Below are positions 55,161 through 63,432 of a stretch of DNA of 64,000 nucleotides, one piece after another. A program made the translations under genes and the position numbers. The stretch covers positions 28,626 through 92,625 of the forward strand of contig CAMQBR010000002.1 in NCBI GenBank assembly GCA_946999045.1. The letters run 5' to 3'. Within the stretch, counting starts at the first letter, position 1. Each line of letters opens with the position of its first letter. The notes under the pieces were generated by a model, which did no database searches, was not told where the DNA came from, and saw nothing but the letters and a program-made list of their open reading frames with translations. This DNA comes from an uncultured Prevotella sp. (GTDB lineage Bacteria; Bacteroidota; Bacteroidia; Bacteroidales; Bacteroidaceae).

Positions 55161-56195
55161 ATGGAAATATCAATGAACAATGTTTTTGTATATTGTGAGA
55201 TAGAAGGCACAACAGTTGCCGAGGTATCTCAAGAGTTGCTCACCAAAGGACGCAAATTAGCTACCCAATTAGGAGTAGAACTGCATGCTTTGGTTGTGGG
55301 TACAACCATTAAAGGAAAAGTAGAAACACAGATATTACCTTATGGTGTAGATAAATTATTTGTGTTCGATAGCGAAGGACTAGCTCCTTATACATCGGCA
55401 CCACATACAGACATTATGGTAAAACTCTTCAAGGAAGAAAAGCCACAAATATGCTTAATGGGTGCAACAGTGATAGGCAGAGATTTAGGTCCTCGTGTAT
55501 CATCATCATTAACCAGTGGCCTAACGGCTGATTGTACTCAACTTGAAATAGGCGACTACGATGACCGAAAAGCCAAAAAACATTATGATAACTTGCTGTA
55601 CCAAATTCGTCCAGCTTTTGGTGGTAACATTGTAGCTACCATTGTCAATCCAGAACATCGCCCACAAATGGCAACGGTACGTTCGGGCGTGATGAAGAAA
55701 GCTTTCTTTGATGGCAAGGCAAAGGGCGAAGTAGTTTATCCAGATGTTGCTCAATATGTTTCTAAAGAAGCATTTGTAGTAAAGGTTTTGGATAGACATG
55801 TAGAAGAAGCCAAGCATAACCTAAAGGGCTCGGCTATTGTTGTAGCAGGCGGATATGGTGTAGGAAGCAAAGAAAACTTTCATATGTTGTATCAGTTAGC
55901 TAAGGAGTTGCACGGAGAAGTAGGTGCAAGTCGTGCTGCCGTAGATGCAGGCTGGATAGAGAAAGATCGACAGATTGGTCAAACGGGTGTAACGGTTCAT
56001 CCAAAAGTGTACATTGCTTGTGGTATCTCTGGTCAGATACAGCATGTGGCTGGTATGCAAGATGCAGGTATCATCATTTCTATCAACACCGATCCTGATG
56101 CTCCTATCAATAAGATAGCCGACTACGTAATTACTGGTTCAGTAGATGAGGTTGTACCTAAGATGATGAAATACTATAAGGAAAACAGCAAATAA
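55161..56195 (+). CDS. etfA: Electron transfer flavoprotein alpha subunit
   Basis: 344 residues (an ATG at 55173 is an equally good start, giving MNNVFVYCEIEG). The C-terminal FAD domain is clear: GYGVGSKENF, VGASRAAVDAGW, RQIGQTGVTV and YIACGISGQIQHVAGM (about 280-300). Partner of EtfB. Followed by a small membrane gene and then the acyl-CoA dehydrogenase. Confidence 0.95.
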   Translation: MEISMNNVFVYCEIEGTTVAEVSQELLTKGRKLATQLGVELHALVVGTTIKGKVETQILPYGVDKLFVFDSEGLAPYTSAPHTDIMVKLFKEEKPQICLMGATVIGRDLGPRVSSSLTSGLTADCTQLEIGDYDDRKAKKHYDNLLYQIRPAFGGNIVATIVNPEHRPQMATVRSGVMKKAFFDGKAKGEVVYPDVAQYVSKEAFVVKVLDRHVEEAKHNLKGSAIVVAGGYGVGSKENFHMLYQLAKELHGEVGASRAAVDAGWIEKDRQIGQTGVTVHPKVYIACGISGQIQHVAGMQDAGIIISINTDPDAPINKIADYVITGSVDEVVPKMMKYYKENSK

Positions 56196-56210
56196 AGAAA
56201 AGTAAAAGAT

Positions 56211-56581
56211 ATGGAAAGTATGATTCTTTTTATATCCATCTTATGGTGTATCATCTGTCTAATCTTGTTTCTAAAAATTTGGATTATGACAAACGATGTT
56301 AGTAAAATTAAAGATTTACTAAATCAAATATTAACAACAACCAATAAAGATATACGTAAAGAACCTTCTATTGAGGACATTCTGGAAAATGCAAAAAAGA
56401 ATTTATTAATGTGGGCTGGAAACATAAATACAATATTGGCGACAAAATAACATATAAGCATTCAGAAAAAGTTCTACAAATTTTTAAGATAATGGAAGAT
56501 CCATATCAATATAAATGTATTGATGTAAAAACAGAAAAACCATTATCTGCAATTTTTAATGAAAATGAATTAATAGATTAG
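56211..56581 (+). pseudogene. Small membrane protein gene with a frameshift at A6
   Basis: The first 79-codon frame has one transmembrane helix (MILFISILWCIICLILFLKI) and ends IEDILENAKKNLLMW, running to a stop at 56448-56450. In another frame, right after AAAAAA at 56393-56398, the reading KEFINVGWKHKYNIGDKIT continues openly to YKCIDVKTEKPLSAIFNEN and a stop at 56579-56581, just before the next gene. One extra A would fuse both into about 120 residues. I infer a real frameshift, a phase switch or a sequencing error. Family not recognised. Confidence 0.55.
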
Positions 56582-56599
56582 AGAGAGAGGAAGAGACTT

Positions 56600-58333
56600 A
56601 TGTCAAATTACTATACCGACCATCCAGAGATAGCGTTTCATTTAGAACATCCGTTGATGAAGCGCATCGTTGAGCTCAAAGAGCGCAACTACGAAGATCA
56701 AGAGCATTTTGAAGATGCTCCAGTAAATTATGAAGATGCCATAGAGAACTACAAACGCATCTTAGAAATCACAGGCGATGTGGCTGCTAACGTGATAGAA
56801 CCTAACTCGGAAGATGTGGATAAAGAAGGACCGCATTTGGAGAATGGGCGCATGAAGTATGCCAGTAAAACCTTTGAAAATATTAAGGCTACACAACAAG
56901 CTGGTTTGTGGGGAGTATCAATGCCACGACGTTACGGCGGACTCAACCTACCTAACGTTACCTTCTCCATGATGTCAGAGGTGATAGCTGCTGCTGATAG
57001 CGGTTTCCAAAACATATGGTCGTTGCAATCGTGCATTGATACATTGTATGAGTTTGGAACAGACGAACAACGTCAACGTTATATTCCTCGTATCTGTAAT
57101 GGTGAAACAATGTCAATGGACTTAACCGAACCTGATGCAGGTTCTGATCTTCAACACGTTATGTTGAAAGCATCGTACGATGAGAAAGAAAATTGCTGGC
57201 GACTTAATGGCGTTAAACGCTTTATTACTAATGGCGATTCTGACATTCACTTGGTGCTTGCTCGTTCGGAAGAAGGTACAAAAGACGGTCGTGGATTGTC
57301 TATGTTCATCTATGACAAGCGCAATGGAGGCGTAGATGTTCGCCACATTGAAACCAAATTGGGTATTCATGGTTCGCCTACTTGCGAACTTGTATACAAA
57401 AATGCAAAAGCCGAACTATGCGGAAGTACTCGCTTGGGATTGATAAAATACGTAATGGCATTAATGAATGGAGCCCGTTTAGGCATTGCTGCACAATCGG
57501 TAGGACTTTCACAAGAGGCTTACAACGAGGCTTTGGCATACGCTGAAGAGCGCAAACAATTTGGGCAAGCTATTATTGAGTTTCCAGCGGTGTACGATAT
57601 GTTATCTCGCATGAAAGCCAAGCTGGATGCAGGACGTTCATTGTTATACCAAACAGCTCGCTATGTAGACATATACAAGGCTTTAGAAGATATACAGCGT
57701 GGCAGAAAACTATCGGCTGAAGAGCGTGCTGAGATGAAGAAGTATACTCGTTTGGCTGATGCGTTAACACCATTGGCAAAGGGTATGAATTCTGAATATG
57801 CTAACCAAAATGCATACGATGGCATTAGTATTCATGGAGGTTCAGGCTTTATCATGGCATATAAGTGCCAGCGTTTATTCCGTGATGCTCGTATCTTCTC
57901 TATCTACGAGGGTACAACACAGTTACAGGTAGTGGCTGCCATTCGTTACGTTATGAATGGTACATACCTTTCTATCATGAAAGAAATGATAAACGAGCCT
58001 GTTGATGAGACTTTTGCTTCATTACATGAGCGTACCACCGCCATGCTGACTCAATATGAGGAGGCTATAAATAAAGTGAAAGAAGCTAACAATCAAGAGG
58101 AGCAAGACTTCTTGGCTCGTCGCTTGTATAACATGACAGGCAACTTAATGATGTCTATCTTATTATTGCAAGATGCTTCTCGTTCTACTAAATTGTTTGC
58201 CAAGAGTACACAAGTCTATGTGGCTCATGCCGAAGAAGAAAATGCAGGACACGCTTTGTTTATTAAGAACTTTAAAGCTGCTGATTTAGCTCCTCGCCAC
58301 TATCACGAAAAAGCAGAGGAAGAAAACAAATAA
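56600..58333 (+). CDS. Acyl-CoA dehydrogenase
   Basis: 577 residues. It oxidises an acyl-CoA thioester with FAD and hands electrons to EtfAB. MSMDLTEPDAGSDLQ (FAD/substrate), GIHGSPTCELVYKNA, and the family signature around GMNSEYANQNAYDGISIHGG. The catalytic glutamate is in IYEGTTQLQ (about 440). Longer than short-chain dehydrogenases, with a C-terminal helical extension of about 100 residues. Third functional gene of the etf operon; physiological acyl substrate unknown. Confidence 0.93.
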   Translation: MSNYYTDHPEIAFHLEHPLMKRIVELKERNYEDQEHFEDAPVNYEDAIENYKRILEITGDVAANVIEPNSEDVDKEGPHLENGRMKYASKTFENIKATQQAGLWGVSMPRRYGGLNLPNVTFSMMSEVIAAADSGFQNIWSLQSCIDTLYEFGTDEQRQRYIPRICNGETMSMDLTEPDAGSDLQHVMLKASYDEKENCWRLNGVKRFITNGDSDIHLVLARSEEGTKDGRGLSMFIYDKRNGGVDVRHIETKLGIHGSPTCELVYKNAKAELCGSTRLGLIKYVMALMNGARLGIAAQSVGLSQEAYNEALAYAEERKQFGQAIIEFPAVYDMLSRMKAKLDAGRSLLYQTARYVDIYKALEDIQRGRKLSAEERAEMKKYTRLADALTPLAKGMNSEYANQNAYDGISIHGGSGFIMAYKCQRLFRDARIFSIYEGTTQLQVVAAIRYVMNGTYLSIMKEMINEPVDETFASLHERTTAMLTQYEEAINKVKEANNQEEQDFLARRLYNMTGNLMMSILLLQDASRSTKLFAKSTQVYVAHAEEENAGHALFIKNFKAADLAPRHYHEKAEEENK

Positions 58334-58368
58334 TTGGTAGTATTAAATATAAGAAAAAGGGTTATCAA

Positions 58369-58445
58369 GCAATTTAGACATTTACGCTTACATTATAAGT
58401 AAGATGTGCTTGTCTGCTAATGTGCCTGATAACTTTTTTTTGTTT
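58369..58445 (+). terminator. Terminator after the acyl-CoA dehydrogenase
   Basis: GTTATCAAGCA pairs with TGCCTGATAAC (one mismatch) and is followed by eight T. The loop is long (about 41 nt) and itself contains the inverted repeat CTTAC/GTAAG. Confidence 0.6.
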
Positions 58446-58456
58446 ACTCTATATAT

Positions 58457-58645
58457 CTAAAATTTGTAAGTACCAAATGGTTCGTATTCTATCTTAGTAA
58501 ATACTGGATAGCGGTCTGAAGGCTATCTAAGTGTATATATAGGGTAAGTCTGCTTGTTTGCTTTGTACTTATCATCCTTTATCCAATAACCATCGGCATG
58601 TATGGCATAATTGTTTACAGAGAACTTATAAGGTAGCTGTAAAAA
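58457..58645 (-). pseudogene. C-terminal fragment of an unidentified gene
   Basis: Minus-strand codons read LPYKFSVNNYAIHADGYWIK, then DDKYKANKQTYPIYTLR, an in-frame TAG, and PSDRYPVFTKIEYEPFGTYK before a natural stop at 58457-58459. Codon choice is protein-like. A TAA lies just upstream, so there is no start. I do not recognise the family. Confidence 0.5.
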
Positions 58646-58682
58646 ATATTAATATACAATATCTTCTCTTTTTGTATGTATA

Positions 58683-58816
58683 AGACGGTTCTATAAATTA
58701 TAGCGAGCTATACTACTGAACGAACAAGAAAATTGAGCCAAAAAGAGTCCACAAGATGACAAGAAGTAAAAATACAGACATAAAAAACTTTACGTTGGTA
58801 ATTTATAGAGCCGCCC
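58683..58816 (-). repeat. MITE-like element, doubly deleted copy
   Basis: 134 bp starting AGACGGTTCTATAAATTA and ending GTAATTTATAGAGCCGCCC, flanked on both sides by TATA (58679-58682 and 58817-58820). It has the same CCAAAAAGAGTCC deletion junction as the copy at 17955, plus loss of the left inner arm up to the palindrome. Confidence 0.9.
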
Positions 58817-58838
58817 TATAATTAATTCTATCTTATGT

Positions 58839-59489
58839 CTATAATACAGGATTTATAGGCTGCATTTTATCTTCCAGTTTTTTCCATTCCTCTTCAGAAA
58901 TATTTCTGCCTCGCAGTGAACGAACCGAAGGGAAGTTAGCAAAGTAGGGGTTGGAAGATACGTACCACTTGTAAGATACTAAGGTTGGAATGGTCTTTAT
59001 TTTGTCTTCTATGATGTGTATATATCCTATATTCACAACAGAAATAAATCTGCCTCTGTCTGAAAGTACAATCGATAAGATAAGGCGAGGTTTGTTATCT
59101 AATAATCTCTCCCTTGCTTTAATATTCTGCTGTGTAGCACTAATATTTATATTCCAACCATATTTAAAATTAAGTTCAGACATCATTCTCTGAAAGATGA
59201 CACCATGTGCAGAACTGTCTTGTAATTTGTTATACGCTATGTAATAATGTATCATCTCGTGTAAAAGAGTTGTTTGATACTCTTTGTCGGTTTGCTCATA
59301 AAAATCGCTGATACGTATAGAATAGTTACTTCTGTACACACCGTTTGGAGTTTGTAGCACTTTACAATTCATGGAGCCTAAACGAGTGCGAGAATGAGAT
59401 ATGAACAATTGCGGACAGGGTAGTTCATTGCTAAAATAATCATGATTAAATTGAATGAACCATTGGTAGAGATTTTGTAGAGAAAGCAT
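58839..59489 (-). CDS. SprT-like zinc metalloprotease-fold protein
   Basis: 216 residues. The SprT domain shows NHDYFSNELPCPQLFIS, the zinc motif HEMIHYYI at 77-84 and a third ligand H95 in DSSAHGVIF. Eukaryotic Spartan relatives digest DNA-protein crosslinks; bacterial members are largely uncharacterised. The C-terminal half has no zinc ribbon, unlike some SprT proteins. It is near a RecD-like helicase on the same strand, separated by a MITE, which fits a DNA-maintenance role by context only. Confidence 0.82.
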   Translation of the reverse strand: MLSLQNLYQWFIQFNHDYFSNELPCPQLFISHSRTRLGSMNCKVLQTPNGVYRSNYSIRISDFYEQTDKEYQTTLLHEMIHYYIAYNKLQDSSAHGVIFQRMMSELNFKYGWNINISATQQNIKARERLLDNKPRLILSIVLSDRGRFISVVNIGYIHIIEDKIKTIPTLVSYKWYVSSNPYFANFPSVRSLRGRNISEEEWKKLEDKMQPINPVL

Positions 59490-59522
59490 TTTTTTTATTT
59501 TTTTGAGTTGATAAGATGCTAA

Positions 59523-59692
59523 GGCTGGTTCTATAAATTAGCTTTGTTAGATTTTGAACCAAAAACAATGCAAGCCAAATAACGATCAAACTTGTTTGAA
59601 GTGTTGAAGTACACCTGTTTCATATAAAAAAAAACGAACGATAACAAAATATATTTCATTCACAATATACGGTGATAATTTGTAGAACCTTA
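59523..59692 (-). repeat. MITE-like element, diverged and deleted copy
   Basis: Begins GGCTGGTTCTATAAATTAGC and ends GGTGATAATTTGTAGAACC. GCTTTGTTAGATTTTGAACC shows that the palindrome block was deleted; CAAACTTGTTTGAAGTGTTG is retained. About 170 bp, 33 bp upstream of the SprT gene start. Confidence 0.8.
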
Positions 59693-59803
59693 CGTAAAGA
59701 AGTTAAGCCATTATTTTATAAGCTATAGGTATGCAAGACCTGTGTCTATTCTATGCATAACAATGTTTGAGCGAGCGTGCGAATTGTGCGTCCCTACAAA
59801 ACT

Positions 59804-61249
59804 CTATTTTTCTACTAAATTTTTGTTCCAATTAACAAGATATAGCTTCTCTGTGGCTCGGGTAAAAGCTGTGTAAAGCCAGTGTAGATAATCGGGAGTA
59901 AGCATATCAACCGTAATGTAACCTTGATCAATATATACATGCGCCCACTGACCACCTTGTGCCTTATGACAAGTAATAGCATAAGCATATTTTATCTGAA
60001 TGGCATTAAGGAACGTATCTTCCCGAACTTTCTTGATACGGTCTTGCTTTAATGGTATATCAGAATAATCTGCCATTACTCCATTAAATAGTTGCTCGTT
60101 TTGAGCATGCGATAAAGCTGGAGCGTCAGTGGTTAAGCTATCCAAGATAGCCGTAGCCTGTATTTCATTTTTGTCGTAATCGGGAAACTGCAACCAAACA
60201 TCGGCAAAGGTAAAGCCATACAGTTCTCTAATGTTGCGTACACGCTGCACCACGGCACGGTCTCCATTAGCAAGAAACGTCATGACGTGTTCGTCTTTTT
60301 TTTCTTTCATCGTTGGAGACTTCACCCAATGATAATTGTTGCGTACAATCATGAGCCAATCGCCCGTAGTTAGTATCTCTTCTCTATCTAAGATAGTATT
60401 CCGGATACCTTGGTTATAGATGTTGGCTTGCTTGTTACTTCGTGTTATCACCATGGTTTCATCCATTCCCACTTCTGTATAACTGGAGTTGAGCGATTCT
60501 ATCAATTCGTTACCAGAAACCGATTTAATATCTGCAAACGACTGAAAACGAACATGTGGCATTTGTGTTAATTCATTGCGAGTAATCAGTTCTCTGATGC
60601 GGGTAGCATTGTACAAGATGCCACTCTCCTGGCTCTGTCGTAACACCTCGGTAAGATTATATTCATATACTTTTAATCCATATCCTTGTAAAAACTGGGA
60701 TGATAAAGCTGGTGATAGTTCTTCACCTATGGGAGGCAACTGTGCAGGATCGCCCATTAACAACAGTCGACAGTTGCGACCACTGTATACAAACTGTATT
60801 AAATCATCGAGCAGACACCCACTACCAAACAATTGGTCGCCCATACCTTGATTGGAAATCATAGAACTCTCATCAACCATAAACAGTATATTCTCATATT
60901 TATTAAAGTTGAGATTGAACACACCTCCATCTCCCGAAAAGGTTTTCTGCCGATATATCTGTCGATGAATAGTATAAGCTGGTTGACCACTGTTTACAGA
61001 AAAAACTTTAGCAGCTCTACCTGTAGGAGCCAATAACACTATGTGCTGATGCAATGATGCCATGGTTTGTGCTATGGCACTTGCCAACGTTGTTTTACCT
61101 GTTCCCGCACTACCTCGCAAAATCATAGCTATATGCGTATCGGTATCCATTAAGAATTGGGCAAACATATACAATGCAGCATCTTGTTGAGCAGTGGGGG
61201 TAAAAGCAAATTGTTGTTTTATCTGATAAAGTAGTTCGTTTACAATCAT
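59804..61249 (-). CDS. RecD-like ATP-dependent DNA helicase
   Basis: 481 residues. Superfamily 1B helicase: Walker A GSAGTGKTT at 46-54, LLAPTGRAAK, motif II MVDESSM, LLMGDPAQLPPIGEE (motif III) and the C-terminal YAYAITCHKAQGGQW plus YTAFTRATEKLYLV (motifs V-VI). Shorter than RecD2 with no N-terminal extension, the form common in Bacteroidetes. Likely unwinds DNA in repair or recombination. Upstream of the SprT gene on the same strand. Confidence 0.88.
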   Translation of the reverse strand: MIVNELLYQIKQQFAFTPTAQQDAALYMFAQFLMDTDTHIAMILRGSAGTGKTTLASAIAQTMASLHQHIVLLAPTGRAAKVFSVNSGQPAYTIHRQIYRQKTFSGDGGVFNLNFNKYENILFMVDESSMISNQGMGDQLFGSGCLLDDLIQFVYSGRNCRLLLMGDPAQLPPIGEELSPALSSQFLQGYGLKVYEYNLTEVLRQSQESGILYNATRIRELITRNELTQMPHVRFQSFADIKSVSGNELIESLNSSYTEVGMDETMVITRSNKQANIYNQGIRNTILDREEILTTGDWLMIVRNNYHWVKSPTMKEKKDEHVMTFLANGDRAVVQRVRNIRELYGFTFADVWLQFPDYDKNEIQATAILDSLTTDAPALSHAQNEQLFNGVMADYSDIPLKQDRIKKVREDTFLNAIQIKYAYAITCHKAQGGQWAHVYIDQGYITVDMLTPDYLHWLYTAFTRATEKLYLVNWNKNLVEK

Positions 61250-61374
61250 AATTTATAATTCATATTTCACATTATTTTTGAAAAATGTCGGCATATCATC
61301 ATTTTTCTTTGTTACTTATTTAAATGTTTTATACACTGATAACACATTAACGTTATGATCATTTTACTCTCTAT

Positions 61375-61488
61375 TTTGTATGCCAAAACAATCTCATTGA
61401 GTTTGTATGCCAATCTCATTGAGTTTGTATGTAAATCTCATTGAGTTTGTATGCCAATCTCATTGAGTTTGTATGCCAATCTCATTGA
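61375..61488. repeat. 22-bp tandem repeat array of palindromic units
   Basis: Four full units of ATCTCATTGAGTTTGTATGC plus CA start at 61391, 61413, 61435 and 61457, with partial units at each end. Each holds a 17-bp dyad, CAAtCTCAtTGAGtTTG, with arms CAA-CTCA and TGAG-TTG. Period 22 bp is about two helical turns, so bound proteins would face the same side. It lies between the divergent RecD-like and pilin-like genes. Confidence 0.85.
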
Positions 61489-61581
61489 ACAACTTGTAAG
61501 TATAAATTGTGCTACTTATTTTTTTCAAAATTACTTAATAGTGAAATTTAGTATATTCACCATTTATTGAAAAGTATTTTG

Positions 61582-61590
61582 TAATTTTGC
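61582..61590 (+). promoter_or_regulatory. Promoter -7 box for the pilin-like/rsmD operon
   Basis: TAATTTTGC, an exact match, 25 bp before the ATG at 61615 and about 95 bp after the palindrome array, so proteins bound at the array could influence it. Confidence 0.55.
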
Positions 61591-61614
61591 AAAGATACAA
61601 TAAAAGATTCGCTC

Positions 61615-62097
61615 ATGAAAGTTAATATCAAGCATAATTATATTTTAGGAGGATGCGTTGCAGTGCTCGCCTTGCTTTGCTTCTTGAGCATTGGTCGACC
61701 TGTCTACTTTCAACAGCAGCAAGAGAAAAGAGAACAAGCCGTTAAACATACATTGGTACAAATACGCTTGGCCGAAGAAAAGTACAGAGTTAGAACAGGT
61801 GCGTACACGGCATCGTTTGATTCGCTCATTCGTTGTGGATACTTAAAAAACTCGTTGCAGTTTATACCTTATACACAACATAAAAAGTTTGAACTTGAAA
61901 CGGCTACGCAGCTCTCTAAAGCTGGAACGCAAATACCTCTAATGGAGTGCAGAGCTAAGTACACTGTGTTTTTAGAAGGACTAAACAAGCAGATGGTACA
62001 ACAATTAATAAAAAACAGACAAGATGAAGGACGCTATGAAGGATTGAAATTTGGCGACCTTGTAACACCTAACAATAATGCAGGAAACTGGGAATAA
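61615..62097 (+). CDS. Pilin-like single-pass membrane protein of unknown function
   Basis: 160 residues. A transmembrane helix near the N-terminus (ILGGCVAVLALLCFLSIG, about 11-28) is followed by a long amphipathic helix QQQEKREQAVKHTLVQIRLA and YRVRTGAYTASFDSLIRCGY, a layout similar to pseudopilins, but no prepilin peptidase site (GFTLIE) exists. Function unknown. Overlaps the DUF3822 gene by 20 bp, so both are probably translated together. Confidence 0.6.
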   Translation: MKVNIKHNYILGGCVAVLALLCFLSIGRPVYFQQQQEKREQAVKHTLVQIRLAEEKYRVRTGAYTASFDSLIRCGYLKNSLQFIPYTQHKKFELETATQLSKAGTQIPLMECRAKYTVFLEGLNKQMVQQLIKNRQDEGRYEGLKFGDLVTPNNNAGNWE

Positions 62098-62896
62098 CAT
62101 ACAAAAGGAAAGGGCACGATTGGTTTTTAGGATTAGTCAGCATGCTTTAAGCTTTTCGGTGGTTGACAATACTGCTGAATATCAAGTAATATTTGAACCA
62201 TACGTTATTAAAAGTGGTATTTCACTGGCGGCTAATCTCCGTGAAGCTTTTGAGGATAGCGACTTGCTAACACGTGGCTATCAACATGCACAGATAATGA
62301 TTGATGCACCTACTATGCTCATTCCTATTGATGAATTTCACGAAGAAAAAATAGAAATTATATATCAACATACCTTTATGGGCCATGCTGATGAAGAGGT
62401 AATGCACACCGTATTGCCAAATTTGAATGCGGTAGCCGTTTTTGCAGTGAACAAAGACTTAAAAATGGTATTAACCGATCATATCAATGACGTTCGCTTC
62501 TATCCTGTTTCTCAACCCGTATGGAGTTATCTACACAAACGTAACTTTGCGGGGGTACACAAAAAAATGTATGCTTATTTTCATGATGAAAAGGTAGATG
62601 TGTTCTGCTTTCAGCAAAATCGATTTAAGTTTTGCAATACATTTTGCATTCCTCATCTACATGATTCTGTTTATTTCTTGCTCTATACATGGAAGTTGTT
62701 AGCATTAAATGCCGAGAAAGATGAGTTGCATATTGTGGGTAATGTGGCTGAACGTGAATGGCTTGCCACTTCGCTTCACCGTTATTTGCAAAAGGTTTAC
62801 TTTATCAATCCTTCTGCTGAATTTAACAGAGCTCCCATTACTAATATTAAGGGGTTACCTTTCGATTTAACAACTCTCTTCTTAAACGGAAAATAA
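62078..62896 (+). CDS. DUF3822 family protein
   Basis: 272 residues. LVFRISQHALSFSVVDNTAE at the start, LAANLREAFEDSDLL and the middle TMLIPIDEFHEEKIEIIYQH match DUF3822, a Bacteroidetes family usually beside rsmD; the fold resembles the actin-like ATPase/pilus-assembly PilM group. Role unknown. Its stop overlaps the rsmD start (TAATG), indicating coupled translation. Confidence 0.75.
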   Translation: MQETGNNIQKERARLVFRISQHALSFSVVDNTAEYQVIFEPYVIKSGISLAANLREAFEDSDLLTRGYQHAQIMIDAPTMLIPIDEFHEEKIEIIYQHTFMGHADEEVMHTVLPNLNAVAVFAVNKDLKMVLTDHINDVRFYPVSQPVWSYLHKRNFAGVHKKMYAYFHDEKVDVFCFQQNRFKFCNTFCIPHLHDSVYFLLYTWKLLALNAEKDELHIVGNVAEREWLATSLHRYLQKVYFINPSAEFNRAPITNIKGLPFDLTTLFLNGK

Positions 62897-63432
62897 TGCG
62901 TATCATTACAGGAAAATATAAAGGTAGGCACTTTGATGTACCCCATACTTTTAAGGCCCGACCTACAACAGATTTTGCCAAAGAGAATATTTTTAATGTT
63001 CTGTATGGCTATATGGACTTTGAAGATATAACGGCACTCGACTTGTTTGCTGGTACGGGCAGTATTTCATTAGAGTTGTTATCGCGCGGATGTAATGAGG
63101 TGATAAGTGTAGAAGCTAACCGCGAGCATGCTCGGTTTATACAAAAGTGTATGCAAAAAATTGATACAAAGCAAAATATATTAATTCGTGGCGACGTGTT
63201 TAGATTTATCAAGTCGTGCCACCAGCAGTTTGAACTTATCTTTGCCGACCCTCCATACGCTTTATCCGAATTAAAACAAATACCTTCTTTAATCTTTGAA
63301 CATAACTTATTAAAAGAGGGTGGCATCTTTGTCTTTGAACATGGCAAGAAGGATGAATTTAACCAACTACCTTATTTCGTAGAACACAGAAGCTATGGCA
63401 GCGTAAACTTTTCTATCTTTAAAAAGAAATAA
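62896..63432 (+). CDS. rsmD: 16S rRNA guanine-N2 methyltransferase RsmD
   Basis: 178 residues. RsmD methylates a guanine in helix 31 of 16S rRNA. The start MRIITGKYKGR, the RPTTDFAKENIFNVL block, the SAM site ALDLFAGTGSISLELLSRG (about 50-68) and the catalytic ADPPYA (about 117-122) are all present. Together with rsmA it makes two 16S rRNA methyltransferases in the window. Last gene of its operon. Confidence 0.94.
   Translation: MRIITGKYKGRHFDVPHTFKARPTTDFAKENIFNVLYGYMDFEDITALDLFAGTGSISLELLSRGCNEVISVEANREHARFIQKCMQKIDTKQNILIRGDVFRFIKSCHQQFELIFADPPYALSELKQIPSLIFEHNLLKEGGIFVFEHGKKDEFNQLPYFVEHRSYGSVNFSIFKKK

Noticed and set aside
61375..61488. CRISPR array
   Set aside because: Units are contiguous at 22 bp with no variable spacers and no cas genes nearby.
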